The translations under genes and the position numbers were made by a program. Shown piece by piece: positions 21,440 through 33,849 of a DNA stretch of 64,000 bases; the first letter of the stretch is position 1; the number at the start of each line of letters is the position of its first letter. The notes below the pieces were generated by a model. The model saw only the letters and a list, made by a program, of their open reading frames with translations. It did no database searches and was not told where the DNA came from. The stretch spans positions 24,300,547 through 24,364,546 of the forward strand of contig CM029370.1 in NCBI GenBank assembly GCA_017165825.1. The letters run 5' to 3'. This stretch comes from Hepsetus odoe. Taxonomy: Eukaryota; Chordata; Actinopteri; Characiformes; Hepsetidae.

Positions 21440-21688
21440 CTGACATCTGAGTGTATGGCTGGGTCCAGCTGAGCTGAGCTGAGCAACTCCTAACACCCAG
21501 AACATGTCCTGAGCCCGGGATGCTGTCTGGGGGGGAAACGGGACCCCGCTGCGCGTGCGATGGGGAAATGGGCGCGTGACGCCACTGTCAATCAGACGCG
21601 CAGTGTGCGCCGGACGTCTGACACGCGCCACTGAGCCTTTGATCTCCGCCGCGCTCGAAGCCGGTGCTCGAAGCAGGAATGAGCAAAC
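21440..21688 (+). promoter_or_regulatory. CpG-rich promoter / 5' UTR of GPR176
   Basis: GC-rich, CpG-dense sequence upstream of the start codon, with a CRE-like half site (GCGTGACGCC) and a CCAAT-type element (TCAATCAG). No TATA box is seen. A short upstream ATG (21558) opens a different frame that overlaps the start. Confidence 0.5.
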
Positions 21689-24600
21689 ATGGACGCGGAG
21701 AAGGAGGGCTGGCTCTCTCTCATGGAGAACAGCACCACTAACTGGAGCCTCGACCTCCACAACCGCAGCCCGTCTGCCTGGTGGGGAGGGCGGCCGGAGG
21801 GGCTCAGCCACACCGAAAAGCTGCTCCACGCTCGCGAGGAGGCTTACCGAGACTTCGCCACCAGCGTGCAAGTCCTCATCCTTCTCGGCTCTCTCTTAGG
21901 TGGGTTTGCAATACATTGTGATGGCAGCTGTCCACGCTGCTTTCTCCCCCTGACCATTTTTTCATCATTAAGGAAATATCCTTATGATATTCATAGAATA
22001 CTCCAATTATCCCCCTACTCGTTCAGATACAGGAATTTCTCATTTCCCATCATTCAGACTGGTCTTGTTGTCACATGTGTCACATATGTGTTGAATGGAG
22101 CCAGACATCAGGAGAATTGTAAACCTCTATAAGCTCATAAATGATGACATCTCATGGACAGAATAACCTGCCTGGGATATTGTTTTATGATTTGTAATAA
22201 CAGGATGAAATGTATAGCAGAGAATAAAAGTTCTAGGCGTCATTAGACAAAACAGTCTGCAAAGAAAACTGATTAGTGCTATTTTATTATCATCATTACG
22301 TGTAAAAACTCAGAAAACGTATGATTCACTGGTAGTTTTGGAGAGCAAATGAAATGGTTAAATACATGGCAACCCTGGGTCCTTTATACCCCAATGAAGG
22401 GTGTTTAGAGTAGAATAAATGGTGAGAGTTCCCTTTAATGTTAATACAGTTGATGACTATGGAGAACTGTTTTCCTGTTCTATGGAAAAACCTATTTGCA
22501 TTAAGAACCCTAAAGCCAGCTGCTTCGGCCTCTTTGAAAAGTGTGTTTGACGTCTGGCTGCCTTTTACTGAAAATATGTCAAAATAGTTGTGTTAATGCT
22601 GCAGCTGGATGCTGAGATTATGTAGGATGTTAGTGGAGTATTATTTTAATGTATTATAATTCTGCTTTGTCAAATATAGTCAGCAAATACAGACTTTTCT
22701 TTTCTTGACATAAAAGTCAAATGGTCCTATATGTTTAATTGGATAATAATACAACACTTCTGATTCATTTTTTGTTACAATAATTGGATTTCAAGGCATG
22801 CAATATAAGCAGCTAAAATGTGCATAGGTAGTGAGTTTCATCACCGTTAATCTAATCACTTTTTGATCTGGTTTTTGATCTAGTTTGTGCATCATTATCG
22901 CGCAGGACTGACTTTCAGATTAATGCCTATCTGATGTTGAGAGAGAGGAAAAGGTCTTAAGCCCCATCGTTTACTTATATTTTTGACAGAGAATCATACT
23001 GTTTTTGCCAAACTGTTATTTTATGTCTTTCAAACTGTTTTATCTTTGGCACACTAAGTAGATGAGTAAATGAAAGAAATGGAAACAAATGGAAACAGGC
23101 TGCAAAAAGCATATGAGGTTCTTCATAAACGGGTTCCCACCACTCAGTGTTCAGAATCAGTAGTAAACTAATAATAATCATATATTTATAATCCCACGAA
23201 TGAGAAATTTGTCCTCTGCATTTCACCCATACACACATACGTGTGCAGCAGTGGGCAGCTATTGAAAGCGCCCGGGGAGCAGAGACGGGGACGGTACCTT
23301 GCTCAAGGGTACCTCAGGGCAACCCACTGGGGAGGGGATTGAACCCACAATCTTCCGATGCGAGGGCAACTCCCTAACCACTAGGCCACCGCTGACCCAT
23401 CAATCACCTGCCCATCTTGAATCCTCTGCACCTGATCATCTGGAATCATCTGCTTCATGCCTGAAGATGATGAAATGATCAATACAAGTCTGAAACTAGT
23501 CAGGCACAGGGACTGAAAACTTTGTCCTTCAGGAAACCTGGAGAACTGTTCCTCAGCAACACATTAAAAATACAAGAAAGAGATTGAGAAGGGATGGAAA
23601 CAGAAAGCACTATGGTGACAAGGCAAGCTGACACAAATGTACTGGGAAAAGCTGGGTTCTAGTTCAATCCATAGAGGCTCTAACTCACAACTTACAGTGT
23701 CACACACTTGGAGCCAGATACCGCAGCACTCTTTCAAGTGTCTGGTGAAGATCTTGCCTTGATGGGTCAGAGCTTTCTTGGCAGCATGAGGGACAATATT
23801 TGGCAGGTATTTATTGTATTGGCTGACTGGTGAATAGCTTGAGTTTATGGGTTTGAAAATACTGGCTTTAATGGTTAGGCTGGTTTAGTGACAAAGGCAG
23901 ACAGAATGATTTCACAGACAAAGTGAAAGTGACTATTCTTGTCATTGTGAGTACACGCAGCACAGCATACCACAACGAAACTGGATCTCTGCATTTAACC
24001 CATGCACAAACACACACCATGCAGCAGGGGGCAGCTATGAAAGCGCCCGGGGAGCAGTGACAGTGACGGTACCTTGCTCAAAGGTACCTCAAGACAACCT
24101 ACTGGTAATGGGTTTGAACCCACAATCCTTCATTTCTGCCAACTCCCTAAGCACAAGACAAGGTACAGAAAATACAGAGAGTCAGGACAAAATATAGGAA
24201 ACGTAGTGATCTCTCCTGCCAGAGTAAAGTAAGAGGAAGCAAAGGTGCATGCCAGATGACTGGGTATGTACTGTTGATTCAGTTCCCTGCTGACAATCAA
24301 TGCTGTACCTTCACTATTGATCTGGCTGCAGGCCATTACTAAAGATCTGTTCCTCTTTCCCTCGTACCAGGTGTAATCCCGTGCCAGATGGTGACCGTTT
24401 CTTTGGGAACCGGTTTATAAAGATTTTCATGCACACACTTACTAGATTTTCTGTCACTGTAAGAACTCTTCCGCTGTAAAGCTGTTCATATAACCCTATT
24501 ACTGAGGATGTTGACGTCAGCTGTGGCATGAACCAGCCATCACATGTCTGATTGGCCAGGCTTTGTGTGGTGTGTTTATGGATAATCTGTTGATCTTTCT

Positions 24601-26830
24601 GCTTGCTGGATTAATGACCTATTCAGGAAAGCAAGATTTTTATTCCAGGTTTATTTATGACTTTGTGCTGTTTATGCAAAAGTTGTATACGCTGCTCTGC
24701 TGTTAGATTTGACTTGCAAATGTCCAGCTCAGTCTGGTGGTATCCATGTTCAAACACACACTACATCTGGTCATTAACTGGGAAGAGGAATCGTTGCATT
24801 CTGCATTCTGGCCTTCCATTTAAAAAAACTGGCGTTTACATCCGACCACAGTTTAACATTGCTGGTCCAACTGAACATTAAAGTCAATTATTTTGTTTAT
24901 TCATACATTATGAAACGTTCACAGGTTACAGCTCTACTGAAATCATAAAGATAAAGGTTTAGACATGAGAGTGACTCTGAACTGGCTATTTGTTACTTTA
25001 ATCTGGTCATTTTCTATGTTCTTAATTCAGATTATTCCTCTTTTTCAGCAGGTTCCCATATTTTTACACGGGCATCATTTTCCATAAACGACACATTCTC
25101 GCTGTCAGAAAACAACACCATGCATCATTATATTTGACATTTTGTCAGTTTTCACACTATTTCTTTACACTATACAAAACTGACAATGAACAGCTCAACA
25201 GAAACGATCCATACGATCCAAAACAAATCCAAATTAAATTAAACGTTTTTCTCCCACACACTGACTTTTTTCAGAGATTAACTGCTATGTTCAGTAACCC
25301 GTTTGCATTTTTATTTATGTGGAGAAAAATGGAAGGATGACCACAAATTAATATTCTGTTCCCAGTCATTTTGCTCCATTTTTGTTCACCTATGACCGAA
25401 ACGCCTATGTTCACACAGCATAAAGGAAAGCAGATATTTTTAAATAGTGAGAAAAACAGAAAAACTACATGAATCAAATCTGTGCCCTGACATGCTCTGC
25501 CTGTGTACACACTGACAGATAACATCACTTCAATGGTCCACGTTTGTCAAAACAACAACTAGCAGGACAAGTCTGGAAAATAATGTGAGTTGTGAACAGC
25601 TCTCAGCTGTTAATTATTAGAGAAGTGTGAAGAAGGGTCAGAGGCTTTAATGGTGTCAGAGCTATTAGTGGCACTAACTTTAAATTAGCCCCTCCTGCCA
25701 CGCTGTGATCACAGGATGATCAAATATGCATACACAGAGGAAGGAACAACTCATTGTGATCTGACTGGCACAAGACCGCATGGACCTGTGTATGTGGGAG
25801 CACGTTGTGTGTAGGAAAGTGCCTCAAATTTGAGTAAAAGATTTTTGTGTCCACACAGCTGTTTTCTCACAAAACCTAATGGCTAATGGCAGGGATAATA
25901 TTAGATGGATTGTGGATAAGAAGTCCATAATTTGTTGATTTGGGAAGGAACTGGCAAAAAAGACTTTAGGCAATATATGTAATTTTCTCTGCAGTTGAAA
26001 TACAAGACCAACCTGGATGGGCAGCTAATGGAACACCTTCAGGGACAGTGCAGGCTTGGAAGTGGCCTCCTGTAGGAATAGAGGATAGATGTGATTCACT
26101 GTCAGTGTGCCCTGAGATGTAATGGTACAACGGCAAACAGAGACAGCCTCTCGGTGTCTCTCCAATTACAGCTGGCTGGTAATGGGAAAAGATGAAAGGC
26201 TCGACCTTTTCCAGGAAAAAAAGTACTTTGTGGGAAGTGGGTCGCTGTGTGTTATCAAGGTGGCTCGAGAGAAGCTGCCGCTCTGCTCACATTGTCCCTC
26301 GAAGTGACGTACTGCAGGTAATGCTAGATTTAAAGCCTAGTTGATAAGTCGACATCTGTGAATGTCACAAGTGGTTTAATAGGCTGGCAAAATCCAAATA
26401 TCTGCACATATCAGGCTTAGTGTTTGGCAGCTTATAGCCAGTGATGAAAAATGTGGGTCAGATTTGTGGCATTTACCTGGGAATTATTTCCAGGCCCACT
26501 TTCAACAACATTCTCTGGCAGTAGCTTGTGCACACCATGTTTAGGAACCTATGTTTAGCTCCCAAATGTTCCAACATGATTGGCAAAGTGGCAGTTTTGA
26601 GTGTGTGGAGACATTTAGCTGATTTCCATTGAATTTTTTCAATAAAAAATGTGAAAAATTAAATTTCGCTTTTATTTGTAAAAGTAAAGGACCTTAATAT
26701 TAGCTTGTATTTTTTATTATTGTCTATTAATGTTTTTACTACTGTATTTTTTTGTAAGCCTTGGGCTAGGTGTAGAACACTCACATGTAATGGCCCCTAA
26801 AGATGTATACAAATATACATGAGCCTCTGC

Positions 26831-26872
<42 letters not shown>

Positions 26873-29800
26873 ATGCAGTCAGGGGTTGCAATTTCTACAG
26901 AACAACATTTTTCTTATTTTGTCCAGTATCCAAAATTCAATAACCAACAGTCATCTGTTTATATTTTCATTTTCCAAAGAAAACTACGTATCTGTTTCTT
27001 CATGTGAGAAAAACAAATTTTCTTTGTACTCTGTGAAACCTTCAGGGTAAACAGATTAATAGAAGTGCTTCAAAACGGTACTAGAATTACTTACATTACA
27101 ATAAAAGAATATGTTTTTTTGTACCATTTGTACCAAAAAGTTACCATTTTTGAAAATACCAGTTTTTTGGGACAGTGATAAATGCCATGTTGAAATATTG
27201 TTTTTTTTTCTTTGATGATTTTTTTAAGTGCGGGGCAGCGGTGGCCTAGTGGTTAGGGTGTCGGCCACATGATCGGAGGATCGGGGGTTCGAACCCCTTC
27301 CCAGTAGGTTGCCCTGAGGTACCCTTGAGCAAGGTGCCGTCCCTGTCCCTCTCCTCCCTGCGATGGGCTGGCGACCTGTCCAGGGTGCGTCCCCCATCCT
27401 CGCCCTGTGTGCGCTGGGTTGGACACCAGCACTCCCCCGCGACCCCGTTTGGGACAAGCGGCAGATAATGGATGGATGGATTTTTTTAAGCTCTACATTC
27501 TTCTTTAAATCTTTCAGGCAAAAACAGCACATCTCAGACAGCATTTTCATAACCATTTAAATGAATAATCGTGAGGTTGCTTTTAGATGACGTTCCGACA
27601 TCCGGGTTGTCATCACACCACTATGAACAGGTCTGGTCTGGGAAGTTTCTCATCGTAAAAAAAAAAAAAACTGGTGATTTAAATGTGTTTTACAGTAATG
27701 TGTGCAGGTCTGAATAATGATTTATTAGCTTTGACATGACGCCAGACAGCCTGGGGAGTGAACAGTGAGAATATAAACGCAAAAGCTCACACCTTGCCTT
27801 TCTACATCTCTGGCATTAGTATTTCACAGTCTGTTTCTCTAATATGCATAAAGCTTTTCTATGAAAAAAACACACGTCTTTCTGCATCTCTTCATTAACC
27901 CTCCTCCCTGCCGCTCTATTCTTCTAGGCAACGCAGCTGTTCTGTGGTGCACCTGTTGCACCAACGTCTTCAAGTCGGTCACCAGTCGCTTTATCAAGAA
28001 CTTGGCCTGTTCAGGGATCTGTGCCAGCCTGGTCTGTGTGCCCTTTGATGTGCTCTTGAATGCAAGCCCAAGATGCTGCCTGTGGATCCACATGCTGCTG
28101 CTCTGCAAGGCCATCAAGTTCCTACACAGGCTCTTCTGCTCCGTCACTGTCCTGAGTTTTGCTGCCATTGCTCTGGACAGGTGAGATGAGTGCATGCATG
28201 AAGATGTAGAAAGCAGCAGACCTGCCACTATTCACATTGTTAATTAGCAAGTAAATAAATGATTATGTTAAATGATAATTGTAAAAAATGTACTTTAATT
28301 TGTAGATTATTTGACTAATATGAGAATATGAGGCACTAGAAGCCTTACAATTTACACTGCCTGGCCAAAAAAGTCACCACCTGGATTTAAGAGTCGTCCA
28401 TTTGATAAGCAGTGATTAAAAGTATATAGTTCATATTTCAGCTGGCTATTTAACCGTAACTGTTGCAGCGAGTAGCTTCTCCTTTTCTTAACAATCAGTG
28501 CAGAAGACACTTGAATGATCAGAGATTGCTTAAATGTTTGGTGAAATAAAATGACGGTTTTCAACAGTTATCAGTGAGGCTTATTAAGAAAAATCATCTT
28601 CTATTGACCAGGGAGTATAAAGATGGAAAAGGTAGGAGTGCAGGTTTACCTTGTATCAGAGTGAAGGGTGCTTCAGGATAAGAAGAGAGGAGGATGAAGT
28701 GATGCAGCCATTATGCCTGATGCCGACCATGAAAGCTTTTGGGGCTGTTTTATAATCTGAGGTTGCTTCAGTTGATCAGGTCATCGATGATAGTCGGTTC
28801 ACAAATGTTAAGTGCACCAAAAATGAGGTCAGCTGACAACCTGAATATATTGAATGACCAGGTTTTCCTAGTGAACATTTATTGTTCCAAGATGTCAGGG
28901 CCAGGATTCATCAGGCTCAACTGTGAGAGAGGTTTCTGGAGCAAGAATAAATAAAGAAAAACTTTGCAAAAAAAAGAAGTTAAATCAACGGACCTAACAT
29001 AAACAGATACAATAAATAAGCAATAAATGCAATTTGTCCGTATTGTATGATTTCTGGTCATTTTTTTAATTTATCAGAAACAGTGATATGGGCGAGCTGA
29101 CCTCTAATTTCATTAACACTGCATGCTCAACTGGACGATACAGAGAGGGAGTAGTTTGATAGTAACTGTAGTTTGTGATATGAGATTTTAATGCATTCAT
29201 TGCTCTTGCATTTAGAAGTGCTCAAAGTGTGTGCTAAAATCACCACTCTTAGACTTTAAACTTGGTTTTGGTCCCTCACATTTCCTTTGCACCTGCTTTG
29301 ACCTTTGTGTTTAGCGGAAAAACTGATTACTTTACCTCCTGCTTGTTCACTGTAGTTTTTACTACTGCTGTATTTCAGATGCTGTCCTCAGCTAGGCAAA
29401 AGTTGCACACTCTGATGAAAAGTGGATTCATTGTGCAGCTCTTTATGCTTAATGCAGAAACATTTGCTTTGTAAGTTGTTTTTGTGAAGCCATGAAGATG
29501 TCTCTATTAGATTTTTAATGTTATATTAGATCCTATATAACAACAATGAACCTTGAGCTTAAACACAGATATTTGAAGCTTGCAACAGACATTCACAAGG
29601 AACATTTTTCCTGACTTTTGCAGGAGCACAGCAGGTTCTTTATTTTAAAGGTAAACCTGAATTAAAACTGGAGGCACCTGTTAAGCTACTTGCCGTCTTG
29701 GCTGTGTTAGCTACTCCAATTTTCACTCAGATTTCAAAGTTATTGCAGATTCAACAAGAAGATTAATGTTAATTATTTTATTAAATGTATTTAATTGGGG

Positions 29801-32800
29801 AGTAATAATGGTGGCCCACTGAAGGAGAACCTGGAAAGCTTTTTGGTTTTTGTGCTCACTTACTGTTTGATGCAACCTGTAGGCAATTTCCAATCAAAAA
29901 TCAAGCAGCTATTGCTCAAGCTTGTGCTTCCATAGCAACATACCCTGCCAAAGCCCTCAATCAGTTCACTGAATAATTTATTTTCCTTGGGTCTGGAGGG
30001 AGTTTTTTTCTCTGCACGAGCTGCCAAGATTTTCCTTCCAATAAAAAATATGAACACACACACATGGCCCCAAAATGGACAGTGGCTCTATATTCTATGT
30101 ACTCATGCACCTTCAGCATCACTATTCAAATCCATTTTCAGGTTTTAGAAGGCACATGTTTCACAGAAAGCTCTCTCCCACTCCCTGCTGACTCGTCCTC
30201 ACACCCAGAGGCACTCTCAACTCAGAGCCATGATGCAGGAGTGAGCAGCAGAAGGGCTCTCTTTCAGCCAGACAGCAGTGACGTATGTGATTGTGACCAA
30301 GATGCTCCGAATGGTGCTGAACCTGAGCCAAGCAATAAGCAACTCTTAGAGGCCTAAAGTGCCTCCAAGAATAATTGGCATCCATGCTAAACATGAGCAG
30401 AGAGAACTGCTTTATAAACACAATTCTAAACTTTTCATAAGGTTAAAATAGTTTATTCTTAATCCAGCATCTTGTGCAAGTCAATCAATTTATATTGCAC
30501 TTTCAACAACTGTTGTCACAAAGGAGCTTTAGAGTAGAGTAGAGTGATCTTTTATTATCCCACGAATGGGAAATTTGGGCGTTACAGGGCTCTTATAAAA
30601 AAAGACAGGTGTACAGAAAGAAAAGAAAAAATATATAAAGATATAGAGAGAGAACAGGAACAAGTACAATCTGGGTCTGAGACCCTAGTGAGCAATCCCA
30701 AGGTGACAGGGGCAAGGATTCCTTAAAACGCGAGGAAGAACCCTTGGGAGGGTTGCACCATTACTCATAAGTGGAACTAATCTATCTCTGGTTGGCACCA
30801 TCTTTTAAACCAAATCACAGCATTGAGTCTTCTCTTTCAAAGGAATGTTTTGGCCAAAAAATTACACCAGGAGTAGCCAGTCAGTCAAGACATGCTCGGA
30901 GCCCACATCTTACTTTTTTAGTTTAGAAGTGAGATTAGTGTTGCTAGCAGACAAAAGTCAATCTTCTTCTTCTTCCTTTGGCTGCTCCCATTCAGGGTTG
31001 CTGCAGCGGATCAAGCATCTCCATTTCTTCCAGTACTCTGCATCTTCCTCTTTTAAACTGCCTTCATGTCCTCTCTCACAACATCCATAAATCCTTCACA
31101 CTCATGTATTCTGTCTTTGTCCTACTCGCTTTCATTCCTCTCCTCTCTAGAGCATATCTCCACCTCTCCAGGTTCTCCTCAAGCTGCTTCTTACTCTCAG
31201 TACAGATCACAATATCATCAGCAAACATCATTGTCCATGGGGACTCCTGTCTAACCTAGTCTGTCAGCCTGTCCATCACCATTGCAAACAAGAATGGACT
31301 CAGCGCTGATCCTAATTCCACCTATACTTTAAATGCATTAGTCACTCCTACTGCAGACCTCACCTCTGTCACACTGTCTTAATACATATCCTGTACTCCT
31401 CTCACATATTTCTCTGACTCAAATGACTTCCTCATACAAAATCACAAACACAAGTCAATAATCACCCTTTTTTCCAGGAGTTAGTCCCCAAAGCGTCTCT
31501 AAGCCGACTCACCTTGCATAAAACTCTTCATTAAAGCAAAAACTAAATGTGGTTCAGGTCCCAGCATGACTCAAGGTGAACAATAATGTAACATTTTAGA
31601 TGGAGAGTACTGATCTATCCTAAAGAGTCTTTAATGTCACAACACCTGATTTGTGAAAACATCTCTGTTGTCTAATGAGGCTGCCCACAGATTTAACTTT
31701 TTTAGTTTGACATAGTTCTCAACATATCCTGACCAGAGGCTTTCTCCTGGCAATCTGTCCAGATGGTTTGTTGATATGCAGGTGGTGTCCACACTGTAAT
31801 CCTCATCCAAGACCACACATAGATTACTTCATTAGTTTGTGGAGCACCTTGGAGACCCTTTGTTTAAAAATTAGCATAGGACAGTCTGTGCAAGCTTCAT
31901 ATGTACAGACATATAGACAAACACACTCACACCTATGGCATAATATAGCATCTCCAATCCACCTTTTTCAACTTGTTGATTTATCTCAGTCTGTAAGTAA
32001 TTTTGAATGAAAGGTCACTGCTGACTCTGCATCGATGTGGCCAAAAAACTGTGTTAAGACTTTATTTTAACAGTAAAAAAATATGGAACAGCTTATTGCA
32101 AATGCGGACTGGAGCAAGCAAGTGCTATTTGGGGTTTGGTCTGTGTGTTTAAAGTGGTAATACATAATTAAGAATAATTATCAAATAAAAATGTATCAAT
32201 AAGGATTTTCAGTGGTCCCAATAATAACACACATTTTCAGTTTTTTCATTGGTCAGATCATAGTCATTTTTACATCTCTTTTTTTTATAGTGCTCACATT
32301 ACCCAAGGCTTGCCTGAAATGGTATAAACACCTAAAAGAGGTTAATTTTCCTTTTCTTACAGGTACTACTCTGTGTTGTATCCACTGGAGAGAAAGATTT
32401 CTGATGCTAAATCCAGAGATCTGGTCATATACATTTGGGCACATGCAGTGGTGGCCAGCATCCCTGTGTTTGCTGTTAGCAATGTGACCGATATCTATGC
32501 CACATCTACCTGCTCTGAAGGCAACTCACTGGGGCACCTAGTTTACATGGTGGTCTACAACGTCACAACAGTGATCTTACCCCTGGTTGCTGTGTTCCTG
32601 GCCATGGCGTTGATCCGGCGGGCACTGAGCGCAAGCCAGAAGAAGAAAGTAATCATTGCAGCTTTGCGGACACCACAGAACAGCATCTCCATCCCATATG
32701 TTTCTCAGCGTGAAGCTGAACTTCATGCTACATTACTGTCTGTAGTCCTGGCCTTTGCACTCTGCAGCACCCCCTATGCTGCACTTGTAGTTTACCGGGC

Positions 32801-33542
32801 TTTGCCTCCAGGCACCTCAGAGGCTTCAGCCTGGCTTAGTTTGACTGCTATCTGGTTGCCCAAAGTATCACTGCTGACCAACCCTCTGTTGTTTGTGACA
32901 GTAAACCGTTCTGCCCGGCGTTGCTTGCTGGATGTTTTGGCCCGCCTGCAGCGCCGCTATAGCCGCAGAAATGCAGTCAGTGCTGGGGGTCTGGCTGAAG
33001 CCGGGCCACTGGGGGGTGAAACTGTGGCCCGTTCGGGCAGCCAACTGCTGGAAATGTTCAACATCGGCCAGCAGCAAATATTCAGACCCAATGAAGAGGA
33101 GGATGAAGAAGAGGAGCACGAAATCCCCTCAGTTGCCTCAGCTACTTTCCCATGCAAAACAGATGAAGGGGCTGGGTGTGGGAAAGCAGCAGCAGGAGGG
33201 TCAGGGATGGCAGGAACACAGCAGGTGACTGGAGAAGTGGCAAAGGAGGTAGTGGCTTTACCTGTACCAAAACACTCCCCCATTCAATCCTGTGCCTACT
33301 CATCTTCGCAGGTGGCCCCAGCCACACCCACTGACCCTGAAGACACCACTCAGTTCGGCTTTGGCCCTTTTGAACTGCCCCCTCAGTGGCTGCCCGAGAC
33401 CAGAAACAGCAAGAAAAGACTTCTGCCTCCTCTCGGGAACACGCCAGAGGAGCTGATCCAGACCAAGCAACCAAAAGGGCGGCCAGAGAGACGCATCAGC
33501 AGGAACAATAAAGTCAGCACTTTCCCTGCTGTGGACCCCTGA
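21689..33542 (+). CDS. gpr176: Orphan G-protein-coupled receptor GPR176 (3 exons)
   Basis: Exons 21689-21899, 27928-28180 and 32363-33542 join in frame (phases 1 and 2, GT-AG) to 547 aa; human GPR176 is 515. The extracellular N-terminus has N-glycosylation sequons at Asn14, Asn18 and Asn25. TM1 spans the exon 1/2 junction (LLGSLLG|NAAVLW). TM3 ends in the DRY motif (Asp154-Tyr156), split by the exon 2/3 junction. The family-specific RALSASQKKKVIIAALRTPQ loop, TM5-TM7 and the long C-tail are conserved, including SGSQLLEMFNIGQQQIF, QFGFGPFELPPQWLPETR and the end segment SRNNKVSTFP. The tail has an insert-like acidic run (EEEDEEEEHE). GPR176 is known in mammals as a constitutively active, Gz-linked receptor of the circadian clock centre. 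That role in fish is inference. Confidence 0.96.
23187..23399 (-). mobile_element. SINE in GPR176 intron 1
   Basis: It begins with 'ataatcccacgaatgagaaa', a prefix also seen near 30556, then has the reverse core ('aaagcgcccggggagcag', 'ctcaagggtacctcagggca') and the reverse head ('ctaaccactaggccaccgct'). Confidence 0.85.
23921..24165 (-). mobile_element. SINE in GPR176 intron 1
   Basis: Reverse tail 'aaagtgaaagtgactattc', reverse core 'gaaagcgcccggggagcag' and a decayed tRNA-like head. Confidence 0.85.
26832..26871. repeat. (GT)n microsatellite
   Basis: About 20 uninterrupted TG dinucleotides in GPR176 intron 1. Confidence 0.95.
27233..27479 (+). mobile_element. Chimeric SINE: tRNA-like head and core with a LINE-type ATGGATGG tail
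   Basis: The head 'gcagcggtggcctagtggtt' and the core up to 'gagcaaggtgccgtcc' match the other SINEs. The 3' half is different: 'gcgatgggctggcgacctgt', 'ccagggtgcgt', 'gacaagcggcagataatgga', then TGGA repeats. Sister copies lie at 36.27 kb, 41.77 kb and 44.42 kb. Confidence 0.88.
28355..28950 (+). mobile_element. Tc1-like transposon remnant in GPR176 intron 2
   Basis: The left end CACTGCCTGGCCAAAAAA follows a TA and is a familiar fish Tc1-like terminus. 28725-28945 matches transposase DNA of the same family ('ggttgcttcagttgatcagg', 'gaggtcagctgaca', 'ttgaatgaccaggtt', 'ccaggattcatcaggctca') with frameshifts. No right terminus is recognisable. Confidence 0.75.
28951..30960. other. GPR176 intron 2, unique part
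   Basis: No conserved exon is recognised. A 97-codon open frame (30064-30357, +) is unsupported by homology. 30545-30580 has the 'tattatcccacgaatgggaa' motif of a diverged repeat. Confidence 0.4.
30962..31455 (-). mobile_element. RTE LINE fragment with internal deletion, GPR176 intron 2
   Basis: The 3' end ('ggctgctcccattcagggtt') and the 'atgtcctctctcacaacatc' segment are followed, after a deletion, by the RT box region encoding MMFADDIV (about 31208-31232) and upstream RT sequence. It is the same family as the 6.5-kb and 15.8-kb copies. Confidence 0.85.
31456..32362. other. Rest of GPR176 intron 2
   Basis: AT-rich. 31935-31985 weakly resembles the fish LINE-tail phrase around 'catctccaatccacc'. 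Nothing coding is seen until the exon 3 acceptor at 32361-32362. Confidence 0.4.
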
Positions 33543-33604
33543 GAGCAAGCCACAGCCAAACAGCACAGCAGTTTTTTAATGGGGGGCCTGAACGAACTTG
33601 AACA

Positions 33605-33846
33605 ATAAAAAACTTTAAAGTTACCATATTTTTTAACTAATTATAATTTTTTTATGATGGAGCATGGGAAGAAATACAACGGACATTGTTAATGTACTAA
33701 TCAGTGAAATCTGTAGGAATTACCTGATCTCAGGCAACACAAATCTGTTTAGAGGGTGAACATTGACATTTGATAAGAATGCAAGGAAATGATGGACTCT
33801 GGAACCTGAATTATGTAAAGTCCAGTTTGTTGTGTTTGAGAATAAA
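33605..33846 (+). promoter_or_regulatory. Polyadenylation signals of GPR176
   Basis: AATAAA at 33605-33610 and 33841-33846, about 60 and 300 nt after the stop codon. Confidence 0.5.
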
Positions 33847-33849
33847 GGT

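Larger units (their letters stand above)
21902..27927. other. GPR176 intron 1: SINEs, a microsatellite, otherwise nothing coding
   Basis: This 6-kb intron contains SINEs at 23187-23399, 23921-24165 and 27233-27479 and a (GT)n at 26832-26871. 24170-26830 is unique AT-rich sequence. A lower-AT block at 25990-26325 is noted as a finding. Confidence 0.6.

Noticed and set aside
30064..30357. 97-codon ORF in GPR176 intron 2
   Set aside because: No homology or splice context; the antisense strand is open as well, which suggests composition rather than coding.
32868..33474. Antisense ORFs over GPR176 exon 3
   Set aside because: Shadows of the conserved receptor C-tail on +.
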